Position numbers and translations under genes: made by a program. Below, in pieces: positions 26,739 through 35,761 of a stretch of DNA of 64,000 nt (its first letter is position 1; each line of letters begins with the position of its first letter). The DNA comes from an archaeon (GTDB lineage Archaea; Nanobdellota; Nanobdellia; Woesearchaeales; GW2011-AR9). The stretch is taken from the NCBI GenBank assembly GCA_018670085.1, contig JABHRS010000032.1, positions 42,556-106,555 on the forward strand, given 5' to 3'. The notes beneath the pieces were generated by a model. The model was not told where the DNA came from, did not search any database, and saw only the letters and a list, made by a program, of their open reading frames with translations.

Positions 26739-27966
26739 TAGAAAGATCACCTACTAATGATTCTAACAATTCTCTCTCAGAACTATTCTTTTTCTCAAGC
26801 GCCAGCATCGCTCTTAATTTACGCATTCCTTCAAAATGTTTTCCAACTGCAATGCCAAAAGTTGTTGAGATCCCTAGCTCTTTATACCTTCTTGAAACAG
26901 GAATCCCATCGTATTTTGCATCTAACTCCCTTGCAATTTCTAATGTTTTCTCTTTTGTCCAATAATCTCTTCGGAGTAATTTTTCCGGAAAAACCTCATC
27001 TCTAAACCCTCTTTTTGAAACAGCTTTGTAAAACCTACTACCGCTACCTTCAACGTCTCTTTTAACTTGGCTGCGGCCCATTCCATCAAAGTTTTCATCA
27101 TAATAATCTTTAAAATCTTGAACAGTAAACTCAGTCCAATCGCATCGCTCACTTGGTGGGAATATCTTATCTTGGATTCCTCTTCGTTTCACTGTGTCAT
27201 AAAATTTTCTTCCAAGACCTTCATCATCTTCTCTGATTGCACTCCTCTTCATTCCTTTGAAATTAGATTCATAAAATTTTTTCAAATCTTCATCGCTGTA
27301 AGATATCCAATCAATAATTTTACTTTTTGGAAATATTTCATTTAACAAACTTCTACGTTTAACTGCCTGATAGAAGTTATTCCCACCATTCTCTAAATCG
27401 TTTTCAACTTCTAACCTAGTCATTCCTGGATAATATGTGTCATAATGATTTTTGAACTCATCAAGACTGAATTTACTCCATCTCACTCTTTTTACTTTTT
27501 TAAACATACCAGAGCTAAATCCTCTTTTTCTAACAGCACGATAAAAAATATCACCTTCATTTTCTTTATCTTTATGAATTTGGCCCATGGTCATTCCTGG
27601 AAAATGTTTTTCAGAATAATCAAGGAAATCCTGTTCATTAAATCCGCTCCACTTTGAAGGATTTAACTCTGCGCGTGTTGGGAAGACATCATCCAAACTA
27701 AACTCGCTGGCATAAACTGCACGATAGAATCTTGATCCATTATTTTCTCTATCTTCAGAAACTTGTCCGCGGCTCATTCCGAAATAATTTCTGTTGTAAC
27801 AGATTTTGAAATCTTCAAGTGTCCAATTTTGCCAATCTCCAAAAATTGCGGTGCCAGGCTTAGTTTCATTTACTGCATAATCTACTACTTCAACTACTGC
27901 TGTATCTACTAGATTATCTAATAAACAAACTTTATAGGCATCTATAATGAATCTGTCATCACCCAT
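26731..27966 (-). CDS. Modular repeat protein E (5 R1 + 1 R2 units)
   Basis: A 411-residue paralog with a longer, divergent N-terminal leader (MGDDRFIIDAYKVCLLDNLV) before AIFGDWQNWTLEDF. The five R1 units include good examples of the core (DWTEFTVQDFKDYYDENFDG, then MGRSQV, FYKAVSKRGF, VFP). Unit 2 ends in MFKKVKRV in place of VFP. The single R2 is DYWTKEKTLEIARELDAKYD with KHFEGMRKLRAML. The C-terminal motif LLESLVGDLSNG encodes GGTGATC, the ribosome-binding site for gene D. Confidence 0.7.
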   Translation of the reverse strand: MGDDRFIIDAYKVCLLDNLVDTAVVEVVDYAVNETKPGTAIFGDWQNWTLEDFKICYNRNYFGMSRGQVSEDRENNGSRFYRAVYASEFSLDDVFPTRAELNPSKWSGFNEQDFLDYSEKHFPGMTMGQIHKDKENEGDIFYRAVRKRGFSSGMFKKVKRVRWSKFSLDEFKNHYDTYYPGMTRLEVENDLENGGNNFYQAVKRRSLLNEIFPKSKIIDWISYSDEDLKKFYESNFKGMKRSAIREDDEGLGRKFYDTVKRRGIQDKIFPPSERCDWTEFTVQDFKDYYDENFDGMGRSQVKRDVEGSGSRFYKAVSKRGFRDEVFPEKLLRRDYWTKEKTLEIARELDAKYDGIPVSRRYKELGISTTFGIAVGKHFEGMRKLRAMLALEKKNSSERELLESLVGDLSNG

Positions 27967-29131
27967 TTGTTAGACCTCCCACTAATTCTTCCAAAAGTTC
28001 CATCTCCAAAGAACCATAACCCATCTTCTGCTTCACAGATTCCAATCCACCAAAATTCTTTATTGCGAGCCTCAGTGAAGATCCACCGGTTCTCAACTGG
28101 CTTGTTGTTGGAAAATCTCCAAACTCTTCAACAAGAACAGCTATCTCATTTTCTACATTACTCCACTCTTTCCAATACCCATGAGGTTTACGTTTTACTT
28201 TTAATGGAACTACTTTGTCCAACAATCCTCTTTCCCTAAGAACATGGCACAAACCAGAACCATACCCCTTATCTTCCTTTAACTGAGATCTGCTCCATCC
28301 ATTAAATTCAGTGTTATATTTATTTTGTAAATCTTCATCGCTCAAATCTTTCCAACTTCTGTTAACAGGAGCAATCACTTCATCTACTACATCTCTATGT
28401 GATATTGCAGCGTAGAATCTTCTCCCTCTTGCTTCATCAAGTTTAACTTCACTTCTGGTCCAACCATCAAAATTTGCTTTATAATATCTTTGAAAATCAG
28501 CTGTTGAAAATCCATTCCAATTTTTTACACTATCATCTTCAAAATTAATTGGCAGCAATTCATCAAGTAGTCCTCTTTTGCGGATCTCATTATACAATTT
28601 ATTTCCATCCTCATTATCTATTCTCAAATCACTTCTAGAAAATCCATCAAAATTATTTTTGAGGTAATCTTTTAATCCTTCTTTATCCAAATGCTTCCAA
28701 TTTTTTCTTCCAACCAAGACAACTTCATCAGTAATTCTTCTTCTTTGCATAGCATTGAGTAATCTGGAACCTCCATTTTCTTTATCTGATCGCATATCTT
28801 TTTTACTCATCCCAGCATGTTTTTCATCATATTCCTTTTTGAAATCTTCAACTTTCCAATCTTTAAAACTTCTAAACTTACTTGCAGGAAGCACTTCGTC
28901 ATTCAAATCTCTAGTGTCAACTGCTTGGTAAAATCTTGCACCACCATTTTCATTATCATTTTTTATTTCGCTTCTACTCATCCCACTATAATTTTTTTCA
29001 CAATAAGTTTTGAAATCATCAGTGGTCCAGTTTTCCCATTTACCAAATATTACTGTAGAAACTACTTCTTGCATAACGTCCTCTAATAACCCATAACTCA
29101 ATGGACTTAGGTCATCAATTAAATCACTCAT
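27959..29131 (-). CDS. Modular repeat protein F (5 R1 + 1 R2 units)
   Basis: A 390-residue paralog and the most divergent in R1: units 3-5 have DGFSR or GW[ST]R in place of GM[ST]R, and lack the GG of the canonical ENGG block (e.g. VKLDEARGRRFYAAISHRDV). The N-terminal motif is LSYGLLEDVMQEVVSTVIFG. The single R2 is the GYWKEWSNVENEIAVLVEE form ending NFGGLESVKQKMGY, and the C-terminus is LLEELVGGLTNG. Variation at fixed positions within an otherwise stable frame would be expected if particular residues read particular bases, but this is not shown. Confidence 0.68.
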   Translation of the reverse strand: MSDLIDDLSPLSYGLLEDVMQEVVSTVIFGKWENWTTDDFKTYCEKNYSGMSRSEIKNDNENGGARFYQAVDTRDLNDEVLPASKFRSFKDWKVEDFKKEYDEKHAGMSKKDMRSDKENGGSRLLNAMQRRRITDEVVLVGRKNWKHLDKEGLKDYLKNNFDGFSRSDLRIDNEDGNKLYNEIRKRGLLDELLPINFEDDSVKNWNGFSTADFQRYYKANFDGWTRSEVKLDEARGRRFYAAISHRDVVDEVIAPVNRSWKDLSDEDLQNKYNTEFNGWSRSQLKEDKGYGSGLCHVLRERGLLDKVVPLKVKRKPHGYWKEWSNVENEIAVLVEEFGDFPTTSQLRTGGSSLRLAIKNFGGLESVKQKMGYGSLEMELLEELVGGLTNG

Positions 29132-30152
29132 TGCAAAGATCCCTCACTATACTCTCAAGCAATTCTCTATGAGTACTCTCTTCTTGCTCCAGTGAAAGAA
29201 TTTCCTTCAATTGTTGCAAATTACCAAAGTGTCTTCTAACAGCTGATGGAAAAGAACTAAGTTTGATCTCTTCTAATTTTTTTCTAACTGGGATTCTGCC
29301 ATATTCGCCATGCAACTCTCTTGCAATCTCAATTGTTTTTTCTTTAGTCCAATAACCATTTGCTTGCCTATCTCTTGGAAAATCATGGCCCATTTTCTTA
29401 CATATCTCTTTATATCCACCATGGTAGTTTCCAATACTTGTTAAAAGTCCAGAATCAATTTTAATTAACTCAGTAGTTGTTGGAACTTTTCCAAATGTTG
29501 AAATAATACTAGTTAATCTCTCAAAAACATTATTCTCATCTTTCCAATATCCTCGAGGTTTGTAATGGAGTGGCAATATTTCATCTAATAGTCCTCTTCT
29601 TTGAACCTCCAAAAAAAACAATCTTTCTTTTTTATTTTTGTGGTCATCTAAACTGCTTCGAGTCAATCCAGCATAATTTTCTTTAGCATAATTTCCTAGC
29701 TCCTCATCAGAATATTTTTTCCACAATTCATTTGGGCTATCTGAAAATACTTCATCAAGTAAACCTTTTCTAAATAGTACTTTGTAAAATGAAGTTCCAT
29801 CAGGACCATTATTTCGAACTTCTGTTTTAGTCATTCCAGCATATTTTTCATCATAATGAGACTTGAAATTTTCAACTGACCAACCTTTCCAATGAACTCT
29901 TGGTTTATCAAATATTTGATCCTGTAATTTTAACCTCTTTATTTTTCTATAAAATCTACGCCCTCCGTTCTCTTCATCATCAGTCAATTGTGATGGAGTC
30001 ATTCCAGCATAATTTTCATCATAACAATTTTTGAAATCTTCAATAGTCCAATTTTTCCATTTTCCAAAAACTTTTTTAGAACTAATTTCACCCATTACAT
30101 CATCAAGCAATCCAAGGTCCAAAGAATCCGCTGGTTTATCGTATTCAGTCAT
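29124..30152 (-). CDS. Modular repeat protein G (3 R1 + 2 R2 units)
   Basis: The shortest R1-containing paralog: about 342 residues from the second Met (MTEYDKPADS), chosen for the 8-base overlap with H and the GGTGATC upstream. The N-terminal motif is SLDLGLLDDVMGEISSKKVFG. The three R1 units resemble units 1, 3 and 4 of protein D, and the two R2 units resemble D's as well, as if D had lost one unit. The C-terminus is LLESIVRDLCNE, whose AGGGATC codons provide the ribosome-binding site for gene F. Confidence 0.7.
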   Translation of the reverse strand: MTEYDKPADSLDLGLLDDVMGEISSKKVFGKWKNWTIEDFKNCYDENYAGMTPSQLTDDEENGGRRFYRKIKRLKLQDQIFDKPRVHWKGWSVENFKSHYDEKYAGMTKTEVRNNGPDGTSFYKVLFRKGLLDEVFSDSPNELWKKYSDEELGNYAKENYAGLTRSSLDDHKNKKERLFFLEVQRRGLLDEILPLHYKPRGYWKDENNVFERLTSIISTFGKVPTTTELIKIDSGLLTSIGNYHGGYKEICKKMGHDFPRDRQANGYWTKEKTIEIARELHGEYGRIPVRKKLEEIKLSSFPSAVRRHFGNLQQLKEILSLEQEESTHRELLESIVRDLCNE

Positions 30153-31272
30153 CGCAGAGATCACCTACTATTTCTCTAATTAAATCAATCTCAAAACTAC
30201 CTTCTCGCGCCAAGGAAAGATTTGAGACATACAAACTCATTGCTTCATGTCCACCAGGATAATATTTCGCAATTGCTGAGACTAAACTACTTGCTTTATC
30301 TAAGTTCATTCTATTTTTTGTTGGCAAAAGCATATATCCATGTTCGGTCAAATATAGTCTTGTTTCAGCGACAATATTACTTTCTTCATGCCAAAAACCT
30401 GGCCGCCTTTGTAATTCCTTAACTCCTAAATCATCTCTTAGAGCATATAGTCCCCCTGGATAATATCTATAAACTGCAGAAGACAAACCAGTGGCATTCA
30501 ATTTTTTAATCTCATCATATCCTGGGAAACTTTCAAGGTCATGTTTATCAATTAAAGATCTAGCTTCATCTAGAATATTTTTTGGATTTGTCCAATAACC
30601 TTTGGACTTTCTGTTTAGATCTCCACCTAAATCTTTTCTAATTTTTCTAATTCTTCCAGGATAATTTCGATAGATTTTAGCAGAGAGAGACGCATAACCT
30701 AATTTTATTAATGTGCTCGCACCAGGTAAAATCTCAAAACCTTCATCTTCTAAAAATTTTCTAGCAGCCTCTCTGATCTCTTCAACTTGTTTTTCCTTTA
30801 TGTTGGATCCAATTTTTTTCCTCAGTGCTGAAATTCTTCCAGGATATTTCACCGAAATTGCTGTAGCAAGACCACCATAACCTAAAGTACGAATCCTGTT
30901 ATATGCTGGGAGCAGATCCAATTTTTCTCCTTCAAGAAATTTTCTAGCTTCATCTTCAATGGTTTTCGTATCGTCCCAATACCCAATTTCATGAACAATT
31001 TTCTTTTCTCCAAGTTCTCTCCTAATTCCCCTATATCCACCAGAAAAATTATTTGTAATTGCAAAACCTAAACTTGAGTGGCCCATCTCTGCTAATTTTG
31101 AACTAGTTGGGAGTTTAGCTAATCTTTCTCTAAGTAATAACTCCTTCGCTTCTCGCAAAATGTTCTCTGGATCATCCCAATACCCATCTGGTTTTCTATC
31201 AGAAATTGTATCACAAATTAAGTCAGTGAGTAAACTAAACTCCAAACTATGTATCAGTCCTTTTGGTTTCAT
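30145..31272 (-). CDS. Modular repeat protein H (R2 units only)
   Basis: A 375-residue paralog made wholly of about five R2-type units and no R1 unit. Each runs [GF][YF]W-x3-x-[IN]I...EA...LP...L-x2-LGY-x-[SG]L-x2-AI...YPG...[LI]R (examples IGYWDDTKTIEDEARKFLEG and GGLATAISVKYPG). It keeps the family's end motifs (HSLEFSLLTDLICD; IDLIREIVGDLCDD), which ties it to the R1 paralogs. R2 matches the homing-endonuclease-associated repeat, considered DNA-binding. It begins within the stop codon of the helicase gene (ATGA overlap), so it is directly coupled to it. Confidence 0.72.
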   Translation of the reverse strand: MKPKGLIHSLEFSLLTDLICDTISDRKPDGYWDDPENILREAKELLLRERLAKLPTSSKLAEMGHSSLGFAITNNFSGGYRGIRRELGEKKIVHEIGYWDDTKTIEDEARKFLEGEKLDLLPAYNRIRTLGYGGLATAISVKYPGRISALRKKIGSNIKEKQVEEIREAARKFLEDEGFEILPGASTLIKLGYASLSAKIYRNYPGRIRKIRKDLGGDLNRKSKGYWTNPKNILDEARSLIDKHDLESFPGYDEIKKLNATGLSSAVYRYYPGGLYALRDDLGVKELQRRPGFWHEESNIVAETRLYLTEHGYMLLPTKNRMNLDKASSLVSAIAKYYPGGHEAMSLYVSNLSLAREGSFEIDLIREIVGDLCDD

Positions 31273-34200
31273 TCTGCACTACTCACCACGCCATCTGGTC
31301 CAACCACTAATCTACGACTACCTGTGTACTCTCTTCTTGGTTTAGCACTAGCACCTTTCCCACTAAAACTTCCAGCCCTACTCTTAGCTGGTCTAACTAT
31401 ATTTTCATCTTCTATTCTAACATCTTCTCCTTTAGGATCTTTTCCTTTAGTATTCACGCCTTGATTAACTTCCACCACATTTTCCTCTTTCACCTCCAAA
31501 GAATTATCAAAGTTAGGATTTTCGAGTAGGAAGTATTTGCTATCTACTTCTTCCACTGTTTCAACTTTTTGGAATATTGAAAATGTTGAAGACTGTAATT
31601 TACTTCTGTACGCTTCAGCAAAATGTTGACCAAACTCTTGCTTCAAAAATCTAAATTTATCCTTTGACACAGCATGCCGATGACTTTTCACTACTGTTTC
31701 AAAGCCTGAACGTTTCATTCCTTCGAAAAATTCTTTTGAAAACGCCCAACCTCCAACTCCTAACTGTAAATATCCTTCTGGTGTTAAAAGACGATTTGCT
31801 TCCATCATATAATCACATAATCTTTCACGATTTTCAAGTAAAGTAATTGAAGAGTTATCTATGAAATTAAATTTACCTTGCCTAGCTAAAAATTCTGCAT
31901 CAAAGATTCCTCTTTCACCGCACATATCACCTACTACTTTTTCTGGGTTAGGACTACGCAAAGACATCTCAGAAGAAAAATCACGATCATAAATCAACGG
32001 CATCTCAAACCCTGCGGATTTAACTAACTCCTCTAGTTCTTCAAACGCGGTGTACAAAATTCCTTGTGCTGCAGCATCTGCTAGTAAGATTTTTGGGAAT
32101 TCAATTTCACCGGTCATACCTCGCCTCACCATATCTGCAACTTTAGCTCTACCAAGTAAATAAGGACTTAGAGATTCAAAATTCCCACAGTATTTTTTTA
32201 CAAATTCCCCGTCATGCCAGATATTAACTGGGTTTCGCATAATCGCTTCACGAATTTCTTGACCAACTGTTGCTTCATAAACTTCAGAACTAAGAATCCT
32301 ATTAGTTCCAGACTTTTTTCGTTTAACAACCCTTTTTGTCAAAAAATCTTCTACATCACCAATTTCAACATATGACATATCTATTGAGAAACCTCCTTTA
32401 CCTCGAAGTAATAATTCCTTCAGTCTTAATCCGTCGTTATCTCCACTTAAGATATCTCTCTCTTTCTCTGTTAATTCTACACCATCAAGTGCCATTTGAA
32501 TATTTTCACTTTTCTGTAGATTCAATGCGTGGACTGCTTGATCAACACATTCTTTTCCAAACAAGAAGGTTGCTGTGGTTTCTTTGGATTGTCCTTTCCG
32601 GCTACTTCTTGCGATACCTTGATCAGTTACATATGGGCTATAATGTTGATCAAGCCAATATTGCCAATTTGTTTTTGAAAAGTTTAGGCTAACTCCGCCT
32701 GATAATGCTGTACAAGCAACTCCCTCAAGTCCATTTGATAATCTGTCAACAGCATTTTCTCTGTCTGCATCTTTGGTATTAGCATCAATTGATGTAACTT
32801 CAACATCTCTTCCAAAATGTGCACTTAACACTTCTTCAAGTTCTACATTCAGAGGTCTGATATTCATTCTATCAAACTCATCAGCATAACCCATCTTTCT
32901 ATATTTGGATTTTAATTTTTCAGCTTCTCTAGTAACTCCTTCAGCGAACATGCTTGAGAACACTAAAAATTTGTCACCCTTTGCAATCGGTCCATCTGCA
33001 CTACAAAGCTCTTCCTCTAACCTAGTGTATTTTGCAGAGTCCGCGCGACTAATTTTTCCAATCAAACCTAATTCCTTTAAAATCTGAGGTGACACTAACC
33101 TTGGATCCAGTGTTGCATACCTTAATTGAGTTAACCAATTTTTTGGAGTTTTGTCGAAGATATAATCACTAATCTCTATCTGTACATCAGTTAATTCAGT
33201 TTCATCAATAATAGTTCTGTGTGGGGGTAGGTTGCTCACATCACAACTTCTACGTCTAATTGTGTTTTGTTTAACAAAGGAGTATAATGCTCTTGGATCA
33301 CCTTCATAGATTTCTTTAAATCTTTTTCCAATATTTGCAAAATTAAACTGAGATCTCCCTTCAATTTCTTCAACGAAGTATTCTGGTTTTAGCATAAAGA
33401 AAATATTTGCGTAATCATCCAGGTTGTCAGGCATTGGAGTTCCAGATAATGCAGTAATATATTCTAAACCATCATTTGTTGCAAGTCTTCTAACTGCGTA
33501 ACTTTCAGTTGGCTTTCCACTTTTAGTTACAGCGCTGATATTCCTAGCTTCATGTACTTCATCAATAATTAATTGATCAAAACCTAGTTCTGCAAGCACT
33601 TCATAAACTTTTTTGGTTTCACCACCGACAGTATAATCTAAACAAAGTTGTTCAAAGTTTACAAAAATGAAATCTGATTCTTCCATCTCTTTGTGAAATT
33701 CATCATTTTTAGCTCCGTTAACCCAGGCAACTTTTTGTCTGTTTGTAAAATATCTTTTTTCATCATCTCCGCAAAGTCCATCCCGCCAAGCTTTGGTGCT
33801 AGTTTTTGGACCAATTACTAAAGTTCTCCCTGTTACTTTTTTCCCTTCAGTTCTTAATTTAGCTTCAATTAATGGTTTCATCAAAGCTGCAATGTAAGTT
33901 TTTCCAGTTCCACAATCATCAAATACTCCAAATCTTCCTTCCTTCAAATTATGGTACTGTGCAATAGTTTGGTGAATTGATGGGAGAACTCCAGTTTTTC
34001 CAGTTCCAGGGTGAATAAATTTTTTATTCACATGTGAAGACGCAACTATTCTATCATGAAAGCCAACATAATCTCGAAATTGTCTTAACTGATCTTGGTA
34101 TAAATATTCTAAGTTGGAGTTTGTTTGTTCTCCAACGTATGCCTCTAACCTTGGAAGGGCATCATGGGGATTATCGCTTAAATTAAACTCCCGCATTACG

Positions 34201-34952
34201 TCTCGTTGTGCTTTTTCACGCAAAATCATAAACAGTCTTTTACTGTCTTCAAATTGATTTTTTTCATTAGAAGAAAGTTCTGCTTCATCTTTATTTAGAA
34301 TTGAAAATAATCCTTCTGGAAGTTGTTCAGTGATACTTTTGTAATTCTGTTTTTCTCCTCTGCTAGTACTTTTATCTCCAGTAGTTCTACTCGTAACTCC
34401 GCGTGTAACTATATTTTCAATTCCACTTTTTGGAATCACTGTTTTAGTTTTAGTTTCAGTTTCATCCTTGTATTGTTTTGGTCCTTTATCCTTCTTCTTT
34501 TTTCTGTCCCTAAGAATTTTTTGCACTACTCGGTACAAGTTACCATATTCTCCAATAGTTGATTTAACGTGCTCTCTAATCTCTGGAATGTTTAACACAA
34601 ATGCTGCGTAAAGATCAGCGTCTGCTGTTGTATCAAGTTCATTAAGTACTGCTGTATATTCTTTGTGATCGTTGATTCCTGTCTTTTCGATAATGCTTCT
34701 CAGGTCATCTCCGGCTTCCTTAATATTTGCTTCAGAAATGAACCAGTACCCTTGCGTTTGTGCTCTGTCGACAAAGGTTGTATATTTGTCATCAACACCG
34801 ACGTGTTGTTCATATAAACCTGCAACTGATTGTGCTAAGGTGTCTCCTTCTTGTCCCTTGAGCATTCTCCTAAATCTAGAAATTACTTCAGGAGTATACT
34901 TCCCATTAGCCTGGTATTTGTTTAGTATTGCGTCTATTGGGTCTTGCTTCAT
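31269..34952 (-). CDS. SNF2-type DEVH helicase with methyltransferase-like C-terminal region
   Basis: A 1227-residue superfamily 2 helicase/translocase. Motif I is DDCGTGKT (345-352), motif II DEVH (464-467), motif III SGTPMP (503-508), and motif VI a SNF2-like DQGIARSSRKGQ (777-788). About 300 residues precede the motor, with a Lys-rich linker near 150-205. After the motor (from about 950) comes a region with ILLADAAAQGILYTAFEELE, then LCDYMMEANRLLTPEGYLQLG, resembling the later strands of a Rossmann methyltransferase; a SAM-binding GxGxG is not evident, so it may be inactive. The tail is basic and disordered. It leads the run of modular repeat proteins, with GGAG before its start. Confidence 0.85.
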   Translation of the reverse strand: MKQDPIDAILNKYQANGKYTPEVISRFRRMLKGQEGDTLAQSVAGLYEQHVGVDDKYTTFVDRAQTQGYWFISEANIKEAGDDLRSIIEKTGINDHKEYTAVLNELDTTADADLYAAFVLNIPEIREHVKSTIGEYGNLYRVVQKILRDRKKKKDKGPKQYKDETETKTKTVIPKSGIENIVTRGVTSRTTGDKSTSRGEKQNYKSITEQLPEGLFSILNKDEAELSSNEKNQFEDSKRLFMILREKAQRDVMREFNLSDNPHDALPRLEAYVGEQTNSNLEYLYQDQLRQFRDYVGFHDRIVASSHVNKKFIHPGTGKTGVLPSIHQTIAQYHNLKEGRFGVFDDCGTGKTYIAALMKPLIEAKLRTEGKKVTGRTLVIGPKTSTKAWRDGLCGDDEKRYFTNRQKVAWVNGAKNDEFHKEMEESDFIFVNFEQLCLDYTVGGETKKVYEVLAELGFDQLIIDEVHEARNISAVTKSGKPTESYAVRRLATNDGLEYITALSGTPMPDNLDDYANIFFMLKPEYFVEEIEGRSQFNFANIGKRFKEIYEGDPRALYSFVKQNTIRRRSCDVSNLPPHRTIIDETELTDVQIEISDYIFDKTPKNWLTQLRYATLDPRLVSPQILKELGLIGKISRADSAKYTRLEEELCSADGPIAKGDKFLVFSSMFAEGVTREAEKLKSKYRKMGYADEFDRMNIRPLNVELEEVLSAHFGRDVEVTSIDANTKDADRENAVDRLSNGLEGVACTALSGGVSLNFSKTNWQYWLDQHYSPYVTDQGIARSSRKGQSKETTATFLFGKECVDQAVHALNLQKSENIQMALDGVELTEKERDILSGDNDGLRLKELLLRGKGGFSIDMSYVEIGDVEDFLTKRVVKRKKSGTNRILSSEVYEATVGQEIREAIMRNPVNIWHDGEFVKKYCGNFESLSPYLLGRAKVADMVRRGMTGEIEFPKILLADAAAQGILYTAFEELEELVKSAGFEMPLIYDRDFSSEMSLRSPNPEKVVGDMCGERGIFDAEFLARQGKFNFIDNSSITLLENRERLCDYMMEANRLLTPEGYLQLGVGGWAFSKEFFEGMKRSGFETVVKSHRHAVSKDKFRFLKQEFGQHFAEAYRSKLQSSTFSIFQKVETVEEVDSKYFLLENPNFDNSLEVKEENVVEVNQGVNTKGKDPKGEDVRIEDENIVRPAKSRAGSFSGKGASAKPRREYTGSRRLVVGPDGVVSSAE

Positions 34953-35009
34953 TGTTAAATTGCTCCGTTAAAACCTCAACCCCAACCGCAAACACAAAAA
35001 ACCAATTTT

Positions 35010-35041
35010 GAAAAAATAAAAATAAAAAAATAAAAAAATTA
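35010..35041 (-). terminator. T-rich tract between glycosylase and helicase genes
   Basis: On the minus strand, just after the glycosylase-like gene, runs of T broken by single A (about 30 bases) look like an archaeal T-tract terminator. If it works, the helicase operon needs its own promoter in the remaining 57 bases, where I see no good TATA box; otherwise transcription reads through from the glycosylase gene. Confidence 0.35.
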
Positions 35042-35065
35042 CTTTAATAAATTAAATTTAATTAA

Positions 35066-35593
35066 CTAATCTCTGATTCGATAACTTCCACAAAAATTTT
35101 CGGTCTTAGTTGTCATACCTGTTCTATACTTTTCTCCAACTGAAACTGCATCTCCTTCAATCCAAAGATCATTGCATCTCCCAACTAACATATCATTAAA
35201 GTCTTGATCGATTCCCAGACTCTTTGTTAAATTTCCAGGTCCATTCGCTTCTGTAACTTCATCAAAGTAAAATGCGGCAGCTCTAAAACTAACACATGAT
35301 GCTTGATTTTGTCTGCCAGTTGAAATATCGAATAGAAAGTTTCCATATCTGTTATTCACAGAAATTATTCCTGCTTGATTCAACATTCCTTCAGCACTTT
35401 GATCTGTTTCTCCTTGAAATGCTGCAACTTCTCTGATTTGACCAACAACATATCTGCCATTATCAAATTTTCTAACCAAATATCTTCCAAGTAAGTCTTT
35501 TGCAACATCAACGCTATTTCTTGCAAAGAATGCTTCGTCTAGTCTTTGAGTACTTCCTGGTACATAATTTTGTAATTCATCGTTTAATGCCAT
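35066..35593 (-). CDS. Divergent alkyladenine DNA glycosylase (AAG/MPG family)
   Basis: Predicted base-excision glycosylase removing alkylated or deaminated purines. The start at MALNDELQNY (35593) is supported by a TATA box about 25 bases upstream; an earlier in-frame Met would lie beyond that box. Matching AAG pattern: AKDLLGRYLVRK (31-42), IREVAAF (53-59) aligned to the catalytic IVETEAY so that Glu55 is kept, FRAAAF with Arg104 aligned to LLRALEP, and GPGNLTKSLGI (118-128). The normal DxxSH block reads DQSAEG and Tyr of EAY is Phe, so the binding pocket differs. 175 residues. It sits between two parts of the island. Confidence 0.8.
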   Translation of the reverse strand: MALNDELQNYVPGSTQRLDEAFFARNSVDVAKDLLGRYLVRKFDNGRYVVGQIREVAAFQGETDQSAEGMLNQAGIISVNNRYGNFLFDISTGRQNQASCVSFRAAAFYFDEVTEANGPGNLTKSLGIDQDFNDMLVGRCNDLWIEGDAVSVGEKYRTGMTTKTENFCGSYRIRD

Positions 35594-35614
35594 TTTATAG
35601 TGGTGACAGCTTTG

Positions 35615-35623
35615 TTTTATAAA
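35615..35623 (-). promoter_or_regulatory. TATA box for the glycosylase-like gene
   Basis: TTTATAAAA on the minus strand ends 22 bases before the ATG at 35593, the spacing for a leaderless archaeal transcript. It decides the start of the glycosylase gene. Confidence 0.6.
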
Positions 35624-35761
35624 CTTTCTGGACTCTATGTAGAAAAATGCTTCAAAATCCAAAAATCTCCTAAAATTATCCAAATAAATTGGTCAAATCA
35701 CATCTGTCAAAATGACCCATTAGAAACAGATATTTTGGCTCAAAATCAAAAAATATTAAAC

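Noticed and set aside
20831..31272. CRISPR array or Cas-related operon
   Set aside because: The repetition is at protein-unit level (about 170 bases per unit, strongly diverged at DNA level), fully coding, with no short identical repeats or spacers and no Cas motifs.
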